DNA of 64,000 bases from Betaproteobacteria bacterium HGW-Betaproteobacteria-7. GTDB lineage: Bacteria > Pseudomonadota > Gammaproteobacteria > Burkholderiales > Rhodocyclaceae. The DNA is taken from NCBI GenBank assembly GCA_002840765.1, contig PHCE01000002.1:310001-374000 (forward strand), given 5' to 3'. The stretch's first letter is position 1; the number at the start of each line of letters is the position of its first letter. Below are positions 54,230-62,723 of the stretch, in pieces. A model generated the notes under the pieces. It did no database searches and was not told the DNA's origin. It worked only from the letters and a program-made list of their open reading frames with translations. A program made the position numbers and the translations under genes.

Positions 54230-54820
54230 ATGAGCCATCCCGCCCGCCCCCCCGAAACCCGCCCTACCGAAAGGCTGGGCCGGCGACTGGCGAGCGGCAC
54301 GGCGATCTATCAGGCCGGCGACAACGGATTGGCCTGGCGGCTGCAACGGGGCGTCGTGCGCCTCGATAGCGTCGGCCGGGACGGAGAATGGCAGTTCGCC
54401 AGCCTCGCCATCGCCGGCGACATACTCGGTTGCGAAACCCTGCTGCTCGGCAGCTACGCTTTCTCCGCCAGCGCCCTCACCGACTGCAGCCTGAGTCCCT
54501 GGCCGGAAGGCGCCCCGGCGCTGGCCGGCGAATCGCTGCTCGCATCTTTGGCCACGGCTCAGCGCCGGGCCGCCGATGTCGTCGCCCTGCGCGGCGGCCA
54601 GGCCGCCGAGCGCGTACTCGGCCTGATCCGCCTGCTCGCCGATGCCGGCGGGCGCGTCGTCCTGCCGTCGCGCCAGGATATCGCCGACATCACCGACCTG
54701 CGCTTCGAGACCATTTCGCGCATCATCAGCAACCTGCAACGCGAAAATTTGCTCACCCCGCTGCGCGTCGCCGGCGTCCACGCCACACGCAGCTTCCAGA
54801 TGCATTGCCCGCCGGCCTGA
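54230..54820 (+). CDS. Crp/Fnr family transcriptional regulator
   Basis: A 196-residue regulator with a shortened cyclic-nucleotide-binding-like domain (GTAIYQAGDNGLAWRLQRGVVRL, GDILGCETLLLGSYAFSA) and a C-terminal helix-turn-helix (LPSRQDIADITDLRFETISRIISNLQREN). The N-terminal Cys cluster of FNR is absent; two internal cysteines (in LGCETL and TDCSL) could sense metal or redox state. It begins 24 bases after the receptor stop and precedes tonB, so it probably controls this unit. Confidence 0.83.
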   Translation: MSHPARPPETRPTERLGRRLASGTAIYQAGDNGLAWRLQRGVVRLDSVGRDGEWQFASLAIAGDILGCETLLLGSYAFSASALTDCSLSPWPEGAPALAGESLLASLATAQRRAADVVALRGGQAAERVLGLIRLLADAGGRVVLPSRQDIADITDLRFETISRIISNLQRENLLTPLRVAGVHATRSFQMHCPPA

Positions 54821-54856
54821 ACGGCAAGCGGCAGGACAAAGCGTTAAAATCGCCCG

Positions 54857-55543
54857 ATGAACACCGCCATTCTCGAGTTGCCGCACGAAATCCCCGAATG
54901 GCGGAGGAGCGGCCATTTTCTGGCACTAGCGGCAGGCCTGCACGCGGCAGTTCTCTTCTTCCCGATGCGCGAAGCCCTGGGCAAGCTGGAATTGCCGCCG
55001 CCCGCCAACATCATGGTTCGCCTCGTCGCCGCGGAAACGCCGGCCCAGCCGGTGCCCATGCAAGCCGCTCCGGCCGTCACCGCGCAACCTACCGCCCCAC
55101 CGGTGCGGCGCCAAATGCCGCCCAGCCCCCCACGCCTGGCCATGGCGCCGCAACAGGTAAGCGAAGCAGCGCCATTCACCGTCCCGGAAACGCCGGTCGC
55201 CGAGGTCGCCAGTGCTCCGGTGACGGAAGCCCCGATTGCCGCCCCGGCACCGGCCAACCTGACGCCGGCACGCTTTGACGTCGCCTATTTACAGAATCCG
55301 CGGCCGAACTATCCCTCCCTGTCGCGGCGCCTCGGGGAAGAAGGCAAGGTACTGTTGCGTGTCCTGGTCAGTCCGCAAGGGCAGGCGCTGGCCGTCGATC
55401 TCGAGCGCAGCAGCAACTTCGCCCGGCTCGACGATGCCGCTCGCCAGGCGGTCGCCCGCTGGCGTTTCGTACCAGCCAGGCGCGGTGAACAAAGCATCGA
55501 GGCAGCGGTGATCGTTCCCGTGGTCTTCCGCCTGGACAGCTGA
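54857..55543 (+). CDS. tonB: TonB energy-transducing protein
   Basis: A 228-residue TonB with one N-terminal membrane anchor (about residues 19-37), a Pro/Ala-rich spacer (~70-135) and a C-terminal TonB domain (YPSLSRRLGEEGKVLLRVLVSPQGQ ... AVARWRFVPARRG). It lies 36 bases after the Crp/Fnr gene and likely energises the copper receptor. No exbB/exbD is adjacent, so it must use a motor encoded elsewhere. Confidence 0.88.
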   Translation: MNTAILELPHEIPEWRRSGHFLALAAGLHAAVLFFPMREALGKLELPPPANIMVRLVAAETPAQPVPMQAAPAVTAQPTAPPVRRQMPPSPPRLAMAPQQVSEAAPFTVPETPVAEVASAPVTEAPIAAPAPANLTPARFDVAYLQNPRPNYPSLSRRLGEEGKVLLRVLVSPQGQALAVDLERSSNFARLDDAARQAVARWRFVPARRGEQSIEAAVIVPVVFRLDS

Positions 55544-55560
55544 CGGATTCCAGACGTGAC

Positions 55561-55582
55561 GACGGGGACCGAAGTCCCCGCC
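55561..55582. terminator. stable hairpin between tonB and the tmRNA gene
   Basis: GACGGGGAC and GTCCCCGCC form a nine-pair stem (one mismatch) with a CGAA/TTCG loop, lying between the convergent tonB and ssrA genes. Neither side has a good T tract, so it may end tonB weakly or belong to the 3' part of the tmRNA transcript. Confidence 0.45.
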
Positions 55583-55802
55583 GGCTATCTTTGGTAACAA
55601 GGCTCTAGCAGCCCCGGCTAACCGTTTTTAGGCGGCAATAGCGAATTGCTCGCCTGACGAGTTGCCTGCGCACCTTTGCCCGCCCTGTCGAAGCCAGTGC
55701 ACCCCCATCCAAACACACTGTCGCCAATGCCCTTGGGTGGAGGTGAGGGGAATCGAACCCCTGTCCAGAACGCCTCCAGATTGCCGGAATTACAACCATG
55801 CT
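55561..55802 (-). ncRNA. ssrA: circularly permuted, two-piece tmRNA
   Basis: Read on the minus strand the acceptor half comes first: from AGCATGG (55802) through the T arm GGGGTTCGATTCCCC to CACCTCC (55745-55739) and discriminator A (55738); the next bases are CCC, so CCA is not encoded. After an intervening stretch (about 55737-55707) the coding half starts with GGGGGTGCACTGGCTTCGAC (55706) and contains AAGGTGC. The 5' GGGGGTG and 3' CACCTCC pair as a 7-bp acceptor stem with a G3-U70 wobble, the alanyl-tRNA synthetase identity pair. A frame ending at TAA (55630-55628) reads EQFAIAA, a plausible tag end; the tag start and the 3' end are uncertain. Confidence 0.88.
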
Positions 55803-55806
55803 TTGA

Positions 55807-55835
55807 ATTATGGGGGCGGGTAGGGGGTTTTACAA
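55807..55835 (-). promoter_or_regulatory. promoter of the tmRNA gene
   Basis: TTGTAA (55835-55830) and CATAAT (55812-55807) with a 17-base spacer lie on the minus strand; the expected start near 55800 coincides with the beginning of the acceptor half. Confidence 0.65.
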
Positions 55836-55855
55836 GGCCGAGGCGCTAGCCTTTT

Positions 55856-56455
55856 TCAGCCGAGTTCGCGTTCGGCGCTGAGCAGGCGTTCGCAGTAGCG
55901 GGCGATCAGGTCCACTTCCAGATTGACCTTGGCGCCTGGCTTGAGCAGGTGCAGCGTGGTGTTTTCCAGGGTGTGTGGGATCAAATTGATGGTGAACACC
56001 TGGCCGCTGACGTCGTTGGTCGTCAGGCTGGTGCCATCGACAGCGACCGAGCCCTTGCGCGCGATGAACTTGGCGATCTCCTTGGGGGCCAGGATTTCCA
56101 GCATCCGGTTGTCGCCGACCGGATCGAAACGCAGTACTTCGCCAACGCCGTCAACGTGGCCGGAAACCAGGTGGCCGCCGATGACATCGGACAGGCGAAG
56201 CGCCTTTTCCAGATTGACCGGGCCGGGGGCATCGAGGCCGACGGTACAGGACAGCGTTTCCGGCGACACATCGACCATGAACTGATTCCCGTCCTTGCCG
56301 ACAACGGTCAGACAGACGCCGCTGTGGGCGATGGAATCGCCGATGGCAACATCGTCGATGCCCAGCTTGCCGGCATCGACATGCAGGCGGAAACCGGCTT
56401 CGCGGGTGGTGAGGTGAGTGATGCGGCCAACCGCCGCGATAATTCCAGAAAACAT
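55856..56455 (-). CDS. ribE: riboflavin synthase alpha subunit
   Basis: A 199-residue enzyme converting two molecules of 6,7-dimethyl-8-ribityllumazine to riboflavin. It has the typical internal duplication: MFSGIIAAVGRI...DSIAHSGVCLTVV in the first half and HLVSGHVDGVGEV...GSVAVDGTSLTTNDV in the second. Length is slightly short but complete. No FMN riboswitch was seen in the 56456-56597 gap, which otherwise holds only the leaders of the two divergent genes. Confidence 0.95.
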   Translation of the reverse strand: MFSGIIAAVGRITHLTTREAGFRLHVDAGKLGIDDVAIGDSIAHSGVCLTVVGKDGNQFMVDVSPETLSCTVGLDAPGPVNLEKALRLSDVIGGHLVSGHVDGVGEVLRFDPVGDNRMLEILAPKEIAKFIARKGSVAVDGTSLTTNDVSGQVFTINLIPHTLENTTLHLLKPGAKVNLEVDLIARYCERLLSAERELG

Positions 56456-56597
56456 GGCTGAACCCGTTGTGCGTAAGGTGAAGGCGCGACTTTATCACGC
56501 CCCGTTTCACCGCTTGTTGACCGGGCGGCTTGCGGGAATGGCTAGTTGATACTAGGGTCTTTCCCTTTGTGCAATCGATTCACCGAAGGGAGACAAA

Positions 56598-57737
56598 ATG
56601 AAGAAAGCATTGCTCGCCACCCTGCTTGCCGGTGTCGCCACGGCGGCGCTTGCCGACATCACTGTCGGCGTTACCGTATCAGCCACCGGCCCGGCCGCCT
56701 CGCTGGGGATCCCGGAAAAAAACACCATCGATCTGCTGCCGAAGAGCATCGCCGGCCAGAAGGTGAACTACATTGTGCTCGACGACGCCTCGGACACGAC
56801 GACGGCAGTCAAGAACGCCCGTAAGCTGATCAGCGAAAACAAGGTGGACTTGATCATCGGCTCGTCGACAACGCCCAATTCACTGGCCATGATTGACGTC
56901 GCCGCCGAGGGCGAGACGCCGATGATCGCCCTGGCCGCCTCGGCGCGCATCGTCGAGCCGATGGACGAGAAGCGCAAATGGGTGTTCAAGACGCCGCAGA
57001 ACGACACCCAGATGGCTACCGCCATCCTCGAGCACATGACCAGCAACAACATCAAGACCGCCGCCTACATCGGCTTCTCCGATGCCTACGGCGAGGGCTG
57101 GTGGAACGAGTTCGCCAAGCTGGCCGAGGCGCGCAAGATCAAGGTGGTGGCCAGCGAACGCTTCAATCGCACCGATACGACGGTGACCGGGCAGATTCTC
57201 AAGATCCTTTCGGCCAGACCCGATGCCGTACTCATCGGCGGCGCCGGCACGCCGGCCGCGCTGCCGCAGCGCTCACTGAAGGAGAAAGGTTTCAAGGGCC
57301 TGATCTACCAGACGCATGGTGCTGCCAACAATGACTTCCTGCGTGTCTGCGGCAAGGACTGCGAAGGCACCGTGCTGCCGACCGGCCCGGTGCTGGTCGC
57401 TGCCCAGTTGCCGGCCGACAACCCGGTCAAGAAACCGGCGCTCGACTATGTAACCAAGTACGAGGCGGTGCATGGCAAGGGCAGCGTCAATGCCTTCGGC
57501 GCCTACGCCTGGGATGCCGGCGGTCTGTTCGCCAGCGCCGTGCCTTCGGCACTGAAGAAGGCGCAGCCGGGCACCCGTGAATTCCGTACCGCTCTGCGTA
57601 CGGCCCTCGAATCGACCAAGGAACTGGCTGGCGCCCACGGCGTCGTCAACACCAGCGCCAATGACCACCTCGGTCTCGACCAGCGTTCGCGCGTCCTCGT
57701 CGTGGTCAAGGACGGCGCCTGGCAACTGGTTCGCTGA
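56598..57737 (+). CDS. Liv-type ABC transporter binding protein, paralogue 1
   Basis: A 379-residue type-I periplasmic binding protein with signal peptide MKKALLATLLAGVATAALA and the conserved start ITVGVTVSATGPAASLGIPE. It is closely related to the next gene over its whole length. It differs by two cysteines (VCGKDCEG at about residue 250 where paralogue 2 has VGGKDVEG), which could form a disulfide. The ATG has AAGGGAG upstream. The ligand is unknown; aromatic or branched-chain amino acids and related acids are candidates. Confidence 0.88.
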   Translation: MKKALLATLLAGVATAALADITVGVTVSATGPAASLGIPEKNTIDLLPKSIAGQKVNYIVLDDASDTTTAVKNARKLISENKVDLIIGSSTTPNSLAMIDVAAEGETPMIALAASARIVEPMDEKRKWVFKTPQNDTQMATAILEHMTSNNIKTAAYIGFSDAYGEGWWNEFAKLAEARKIKVVASERFNRTDTTVTGQILKILSARPDAVLIGGAGTPAALPQRSLKEKGFKGLIYQTHGAANNDFLRVCGKDCEGTVLPTGPVLVAAQLPADNPVKKPALDYVTKYEAVHGKGSVNAFGAYAWDAGGLFASAVPSALKKAQPGTREFRTALRTALESTKELAGAHGVVNTSANDHLGLDQRSRVLVVVKDGAWQLVR

Positions 57738-57830
57738 ACCGACTCCCCACCGACGCGGCCGCTGGCGGACTGCCGGTGTGCCGCGTGCTAGACTTTCGCC
57801 CTTTACCGCCTTCACTTCCGGGATGAGACC

Positions 57831-58970
57831 ATGCTGAAAAAACTGACCGTCGCCGTTCTCGCCGCTTTCTCCGCCACCGCCATGGCCGACATCAATGTCG
57901 GCGTCTCGGTTTCCGCCACTGGCCCGGCCGCCTCGCTGGGCATTCCGGAAAAGAACACCTTCGCCCTGTTGCCAACCACCATCGGCGGCGAAAAGGTCAA
58001 TTACATCATCCTCGACGACGCCACCGACCCGACCGCAGCGACCAAGAACATCAAGAAGTTGATCAGTGAGAACAAGGTCGATGTCGTCGTCGGCTCGACC
58101 ACCACGCCGAACTCGCTGGCGATGATGGACGTCGCCGTCGACAACGAGACGCCGCTGATCTCCATGGCCGGCTCGGCGATCGTCGTCGAACCGATGGACG
58201 CCAAGCGCAAGTGGGTGTTCAAGACGGCGCAGAACGATGCCCACATGGCCACCGCGCTGGTCCAGCACATGACCGACAAGAACGTGAAGACGGTCGCCTT
58301 CATCGGTTTTGCCGATGCCTACGGCGAAGGCTGGTTCAAGGAATTCGCCAAGATCGCCGAGGCCCGCAAGCTGAAGATCGTCGCCAGCGAGCGCTTCCAG
58401 CGCAACGATACGTCGGTGATCGGCCAGACGCTGAAGATGATGTCGGCCAAGCCGGATGCCATCCTCATCGGCGGCGCCGGTACGCCGGCCGCCCTGCCGC
58501 AGAAAACGCTGAAGGAAAAGGGCTACAAGGGCCTGATCTACCAGACCCACGGTGTCGCCAACAACGACTTCCTGCGCGTCGGCGGCAAGGATGTCGAAGG
58601 CGCCTTCCTGCCGGTCGGCCCGATGGTCGTCGCCGCGCAGTTGCCAGCCGACAATCCGGTCAAGAAGTCGGCCATGGAATACGTGACCAAGTACGAGGCG
58701 GCGTACGGCAAGGGCAGCGTCAGTTCCTTCGGCGGTCACGCTTGGGATGCCGGCCTGCTGCTGCAGAACGCCATCCCGCAGGCGTTGAAGAAGGCCAAGC
58801 CGGGCACTGTCGAATTCCGCCGCGCCCTGCGCGACGCCATTGAAGGCACCCAAAACCTGGCCGGCGCCCACGGTATCTTCAACCTGACAGCGAACGATCA
58901 CCAAGGCTTCGACCAGCGTGCCCGCGTCATGGTGACCATCGAAAACAACACCTGGAAGCTGATCAAGTAA
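57831..58970 (+). CDS. Liv-type ABC transporter binding protein, paralogue 2
   Basis: A 379-residue binding protein with signal peptide MLKKLTVAVLAAFSATAMA, matching paralogue 1 through VSATGPAASLGIPEKNT, SSTTPNSLAM-like and YQTHG(V/A)ANNDFLRV regions. The duplication probably widens ligand range for the shared transporter downstream. It lies 93 bases after paralogue 1; the fused permease-ATPase gene starts 109 bases after it. Confidence 0.88.
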   Translation: MLKKLTVAVLAAFSATAMADINVGVSVSATGPAASLGIPEKNTFALLPTTIGGEKVNYIILDDATDPTAATKNIKKLISENKVDVVVGSTTTPNSLAMMDVAVDNETPLISMAGSAIVVEPMDAKRKWVFKTAQNDAHMATALVQHMTDKNVKTVAFIGFADAYGEGWFKEFAKIAEARKLKIVASERFQRNDTSVIGQTLKMMSAKPDAILIGGAGTPAALPQKTLKEKGYKGLIYQTHGVANNDFLRVGGKDVEGAFLPVGPMVVAAQLPADNPVKKSAMEYVTKYEAAYGKGSVSSFGGHAWDAGLLLQNAIPQALKKAKPGTVEFRRALRDAIEGTQNLAGAHGIFNLTANDHQGFDQRARVMVTIENNTWKLIK

Positions 58971-59079
58971 GCAGCGGCTGCTCGCGGGCGGCGCCTGACG
59001 CCCGCGGCATTTGATCGCCCAGCCGTGGAAACGGCTGCCCGGCGCGCATGGCGCGCCAATTCATCGTATCCGGCTCCTG

Positions 59080-61929
59080 ATGGACCTTCAAATCCTCCTT
59101 CTTCTCGGCCAGGACGGCATCACCAACGGTGCCATCTACGCCCTGCTGGCACTGGCCCTGGTACTGGTGTTCACCGTCACCCGCGTCATCTTCATTCCGC
59201 AGGGCGAATTCGTCGCCTTCGGCGCGCTGACCCTGGCCTCGCTGCAGGCTGGTCACGTTCCCGGCACCATCTGGCTGCTGCTCGGCCTGGGCACGACGGT
59301 GGCCGTACTCGACGGTGTCCGGCTGATCGGCGAACGCCGTTACGCCAAGCTGCCGCCGCTGCTCATCTTCAACATTGGCGGGCCGCTGCTGGCGGCCGCT
59401 GGCCTCTTCGCCATCTCGCCGGCGCAACTGCCGCTCGCCGTCCAGGTGATTATCGCGATGCTGTTGGTAGTGCCGATGGGACCGATGATCTACCGCATCG
59501 CTTTCCAGCCGCTGGCCAGTGCCTCGGTGCTGGTGCTGCTGATCGTCTCGGTCGCCGTACACGTCGCCCTGGTCGGCCTCGGCCTGCTCTTCTTCGGCGC
59601 CGAAGGTTCGCGCACGCCGGCGTTCACCGAACTGTCCTTCGAGCTGGCCGGGGCGCCGCTGCAAGGGCAGACCATTCTGGTCGTCGTCGCCTCGGCGGTA
59701 CTGATCATCGGCCTCTATTTCTTCTTCGAGCGCACACTTTACGGCAAGGCCCTGCGCGCCACCGCGATGAACCGCACCGGCGCGCGGCTGATGGGCATTC
59801 CGCCGATCCTCGCCGGCAAGCTGTGCTTCACGCTGTCGGCCGCCATCGGTGCCTTTTCCGGCATCCTGATCGCACCGATCACCACCATCTATTACGAATC
59901 GGGCTTCCTGATCGGTCTCAAGGGCTTTGTCGGCGCCATCATCGGCGGCCTCGCCTCCTATCCGCTGGCCGCCCTCGGCGCCATCCTGGTCGGCCTGCTC
60001 GAGGCCTATTCCTCGTTCTACGCCAGCGCCTTCAAGGAAGTGATCGTGTTCACGCTGATCATTCCGGTGCTGCTCTGGCGCTCGCTGACCACGCGCCATG
60101 TCGAAGACAATGACGAACACACGGATGAGGTCAATCCCGAGTCGCCGACCGCCCAGCCCCAGCGGCGCTGGCTGCGCCACCTGCCATTCGCCGCCTTCAT
60201 CGGCCTGTTACTGGTCGCGCCAAATCTCCTGCCCGAGTTCTCGATCACCCTGCTCAACTACATCGGCCTCTACGCCATCGTTGCCATCGGGCTCGTGCTG
60301 CTGACCGGCGTCGGCGGCCTGACCTCGTTCGGACAGGCAGCTTTCGTCGGTGTCGGTGCGTACACGACGGCCGTGCTCACCACCACCTACGGCCTGTCGC
60401 CCTGGCTAACCTTGTTCATCGGCCTCGCCATCACCGCCGCCGTCGCGCTCTCCCTAGGCTTCATCACCCTGCGCATGGGCGGCCACTACCTGCCACTGGG
60501 TACCATCGCCTGGGGGATCAGCCTGTATTTCCTGTTCGGCAATCTCGAATTTCTCGGCGGCCACACCGGCATCACCAGCATTCCGCCGGTATCGCTGTTC
60601 GGCTGGGAGTTGAAATCCGGTGACCAGTTCTACTACCTGATCTGGCTGGTCGTCCTGCTCGCCATCGTCGCCATCCGCAACCTGCTCGACTCGCGCGAGG
60701 GCAGGGCGATCCGGGCGCTGCGCGGCGGTGTTGTGATGGCCGAGTCGATGGGCGTCAACACCCAGCGCACCAAGATCGTCATCTTCCTGATCGCCGCCCT
60801 GCTGGCCAGCACTTCGGGCTGGCTGTACGCCCACCTGCAGCGCTTCGTCAATCCGACCCCGTTCGGGCTGACGCAGGGCATCGAATACCTGTTCATGGTC
60901 GTTGTCGGCGGCATGGGCCATGTCTGGGGCGCCGTGCTCGGCGCCGGGCTGATCACCATCGTCAAGCAATGGCTGCAGGACTGGCTGCCGCAAATTCTCG
61001 GCCAGAGCGGCAATTTCGAAATCATTGTTTTCGGCATCGCCATGGTCATCGTCCTGCAGAAAGCCCGCGTTGGTCTGTGGCCGGTCATCGTCAAATTGCT
61101 GCCCAGCCGCACCCGGCAACGCACGCTTCCGACTGCCGAAATGCTGGCGAAGCGGCCGACGGCCGCTGCCGGTACGGTGCTGCTCGAAGCCAGCGAGGTC
61201 ACCAAGCGTTTCGGCGGTCTGGTCGCCAACAACAACATGGATCTCAGCGTCCGCGCCGGTGAAGTGATGGCGTTGATCGGCCCGAACGGCGCCGGCAAAA
61301 GCACGATGTTCAACTGCATCTCCGGCGTCGACCCGGCCAGCGCGGGGAAAATCGCCTTCCTCGGCGAATCGACCGTTGATCAGGGTTCGCGCGACATCGC
61401 CCGGCGCGGCATGAGCCGGACCTTCCAGCATGTGCGTTTGCTCGGCCAGATGTCGGTCATCGAGAACGTCGCCATCGGCGCCCATCTGCGCGGCAGCAAG
61501 GGCGTCATCGCCGCCGCCCTGCGCCTCGACCGCAGCGAGGAAAACCGCCTGCTCGCCGAAGCGGCCCGCCAGATCGAACGGGTCGGCCTGGCCGAACATA
61601 TGTTCGATCCGGCCGGCAGCCTGGCCCTTGGCCAGCAGCGCATCGTCGAAATCGCCCGCGCCCTGGCTGCCGACCCCTGTCTGCTGCTCCTTGATGAACC
61701 AGCCGCCGGCCTGCGCTACAAGGAAAAACAGGCGCTGGCCGAACTGCTGCGCAAGCTGCGCGCCGAAGGCATGGGCATTCTGCTGGTCGAACACGACATG
61801 GATTTCGTCATGGGTCTGGCCGACCGCGTAGTGGTCATGGAATTCGGCGAAAAGATCGCCGAAGGGGAGCCCGAACAGGTCCAGCAGAATCCCAAGGTGC
61901 TCGAAGCCTATCTGGGTGGAGTCGAATGA
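59080..61929 (+). CDS. fused LivH-LivM-LivG ABC transporter protein
   Basis: One uninterrupted 949-residue protein joins three usually separate subunits: a LivH-type permease (about residues 1-340, ITNGAIYALLALALVLVFTVTRVIFIPQGE), a LivM-type permease (about 370-680, YIGLYAIVAIGLVLLTGVGGLTSFGQAAFVG) and a LivG-type ATPase (about 705-949; Walker A GPNGAGKST at ~734-742, signature LALGQQRIVEIARAL, Walker B LLLLDEPAAGL, switch His in LVEHDMDFV). The ATG at 59080 is preferred over an upstream TTG at 59011. The stop overlaps the LivF gene (ATGA). Confidence 0.9.
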   Translation: MDLQILLLLGQDGITNGAIYALLALALVLVFTVTRVIFIPQGEFVAFGALTLASLQAGHVPGTIWLLLGLGTTVAVLDGVRLIGERRYAKLPPLLIFNIGGPLLAAAGLFAISPAQLPLAVQVIIAMLLVVPMGPMIYRIAFQPLASASVLVLLIVSVAVHVALVGLGLLFFGAEGSRTPAFTELSFELAGAPLQGQTILVVVASAVLIIGLYFFFERTLYGKALRATAMNRTGARLMGIPPILAGKLCFTLSAAIGAFSGILIAPITTIYYESGFLIGLKGFVGAIIGGLASYPLAALGAILVGLLEAYSSFYASAFKEVIVFTLIIPVLLWRSLTTRHVEDNDEHTDEVNPESPTAQPQRRWLRHLPFAAFIGLLLVAPNLLPEFSITLLNYIGLYAIVAIGLVLLTGVGGLTSFGQAAFVGVGAYTTAVLTTTYGLSPWLTLFIGLAITAAVALSLGFITLRMGGHYLPLGTIAWGISLYFLFGNLEFLGGHTGITSIPPVSLFGWELKSGDQFYYLIWLVVLLAIVAIRNLLDSREGRAIRALRGGVVMAESMGVNTQRTKIVIFLIAALLASTSGWLYAHLQRFVNPTPFGLTQGIEYLFMVVVGGMGHVWGAVLGAGLITIVKQWLQDWLPQILGQSGNFEIIVFGIAMVIVLQKARVGLWPVIVKLLPSRTRQRTLPTAEMLAKRPTAAAGTVLLEASEVTKRFGGLVANNNMDLSVRAGEVMALIGPNGAGKSTMFNCISGVDPASAGKIAFLGESTVDQGSRDIARRGMSRTFQHVRLLGQMSVIENVAIGAHLRGSKGVIAAALRLDRSEENRLLAEAARQIERVGLAEHMFDPAGSLALGQQRIVEIARALAADPCLLLLDEPAAGLRYKEKQALAELLRKLRAEGMGILLVEHDMDFVMGLADRVVVMEFGEKIAEGEPEQVQQNPKVLEAYLGGVE

Positions 61930-62687
61930 TGAGCAAGCACGCACACCTGCACGATCACGAGGTCATTCTCGATGTCAAGAACCTGCGCGTCGCCTACGGC
62001 AAGGTGGAGGCGCTGCACGAAGTCAGCCTGACCATCCGGCGCGGCGAAATCGTTACCGTCATCGGCCCCAACGGCGCCGGCAAGACGACGCTGCTCTCAG
62101 CCGTGATGGGCCTCCTGCCCTCGCGTGGCGACATTGTCTACATGGGCCAGGCCCAGTGGCATGAACGCTCGGTCGAGCATCTGGTCCGCCACGGCATGAC
62201 GCTGGTCCCGGAAAAGCGCGAGCTGTTTGCCGAAATGAGCGTCGAGGACAATCTGCTGCTCGGCGCCTTCGACCGTTACCGCACCGGCCATCGCGACCAG
62301 ATGGACACCATGGACGAGGTTTTCGAGCTGTTCCCGCGGCTTGAAGAACGTCGCGACCAGCTGGCCGGTACGTTGTCCGGCGGCGAGCGGCAGATGCTGG
62401 CCATGGGTCGGGCACTGATGGCCAAGCCGAAGCTGCTGATGCTCGACGAGCCGAGCCTCGGCCTGGCGCCGCTGATCATCAAGGAAATCTTCAGGATCAT
62501 CGGCGCCCTCAAGGAAACCGGCGTCGCCATCCTGCTGATCGAGCAGAATGCCCGCGCCGCGCTGCAGATTTCCGACTACGCCTACGTGCTGGAAACCGGC
62601 GAGGTCTCACTATCCGGGCCGAGCGCCGAACTGGCCGCCGATCCGCGCGTCATCGAATCCTACCTGGGCCTCGGCCACAAGCACTGA
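61926..62687 (+). CDS. livF: Liv-type ABC transporter ATPase LivF (second system)
   Basis: A 253-residue ABC ATPase with Walker A GPNGAGKTT, VPEKRELFAEMSVEDNLLLG, signature LSGGERQMLAMGRAL, Walker B LLMLDEPSLGLAPL and the common LLIEQNARAAL switch. It overlaps the fused permease-ATPase gene by four bases and provides the second, separate ATPase of the complex. The N-terminus has an extra His-rich stretch (MMSKHAHLHDHEV). Confidence 0.92.
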   Translation: MMSKHAHLHDHEVILDVKNLRVAYGKVEALHEVSLTIRRGEIVTVIGPNGAGKTTLLSAVMGLLPSRGDIVYMGQAQWHERSVEHLVRHGMTLVPEKRELFAEMSVEDNLLLGAFDRYRTGHRDQMDTMDEVFELFPRLEERRDQLAGTLSGGERQMLAMGRALMAKPKLLMLDEPSLGLAPLIIKEIFRIIGALKETGVAILLIEQNARAALQISDYAYVLETGEVSLSGPSAELAADPRVIESYLGLGHKH

Positions 62688-62723
62688 CGCGCCGGGACGG
62701 CGAACCACCACCGCCGCCCAGGC

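Noticed and set aside
57273-58904. 543-codon minus-strand open frame opposite the two binding-protein genes
   Set aside because: Its sequence repeats only because the two genes beneath it are paralogues; composition is that of an antisense shadow.
60454-61944. 496-codon minus-strand open frame opposite the fused transporter
   Set aside because: No recognisable motif and fully antisense to ABC motifs on the plus strand.
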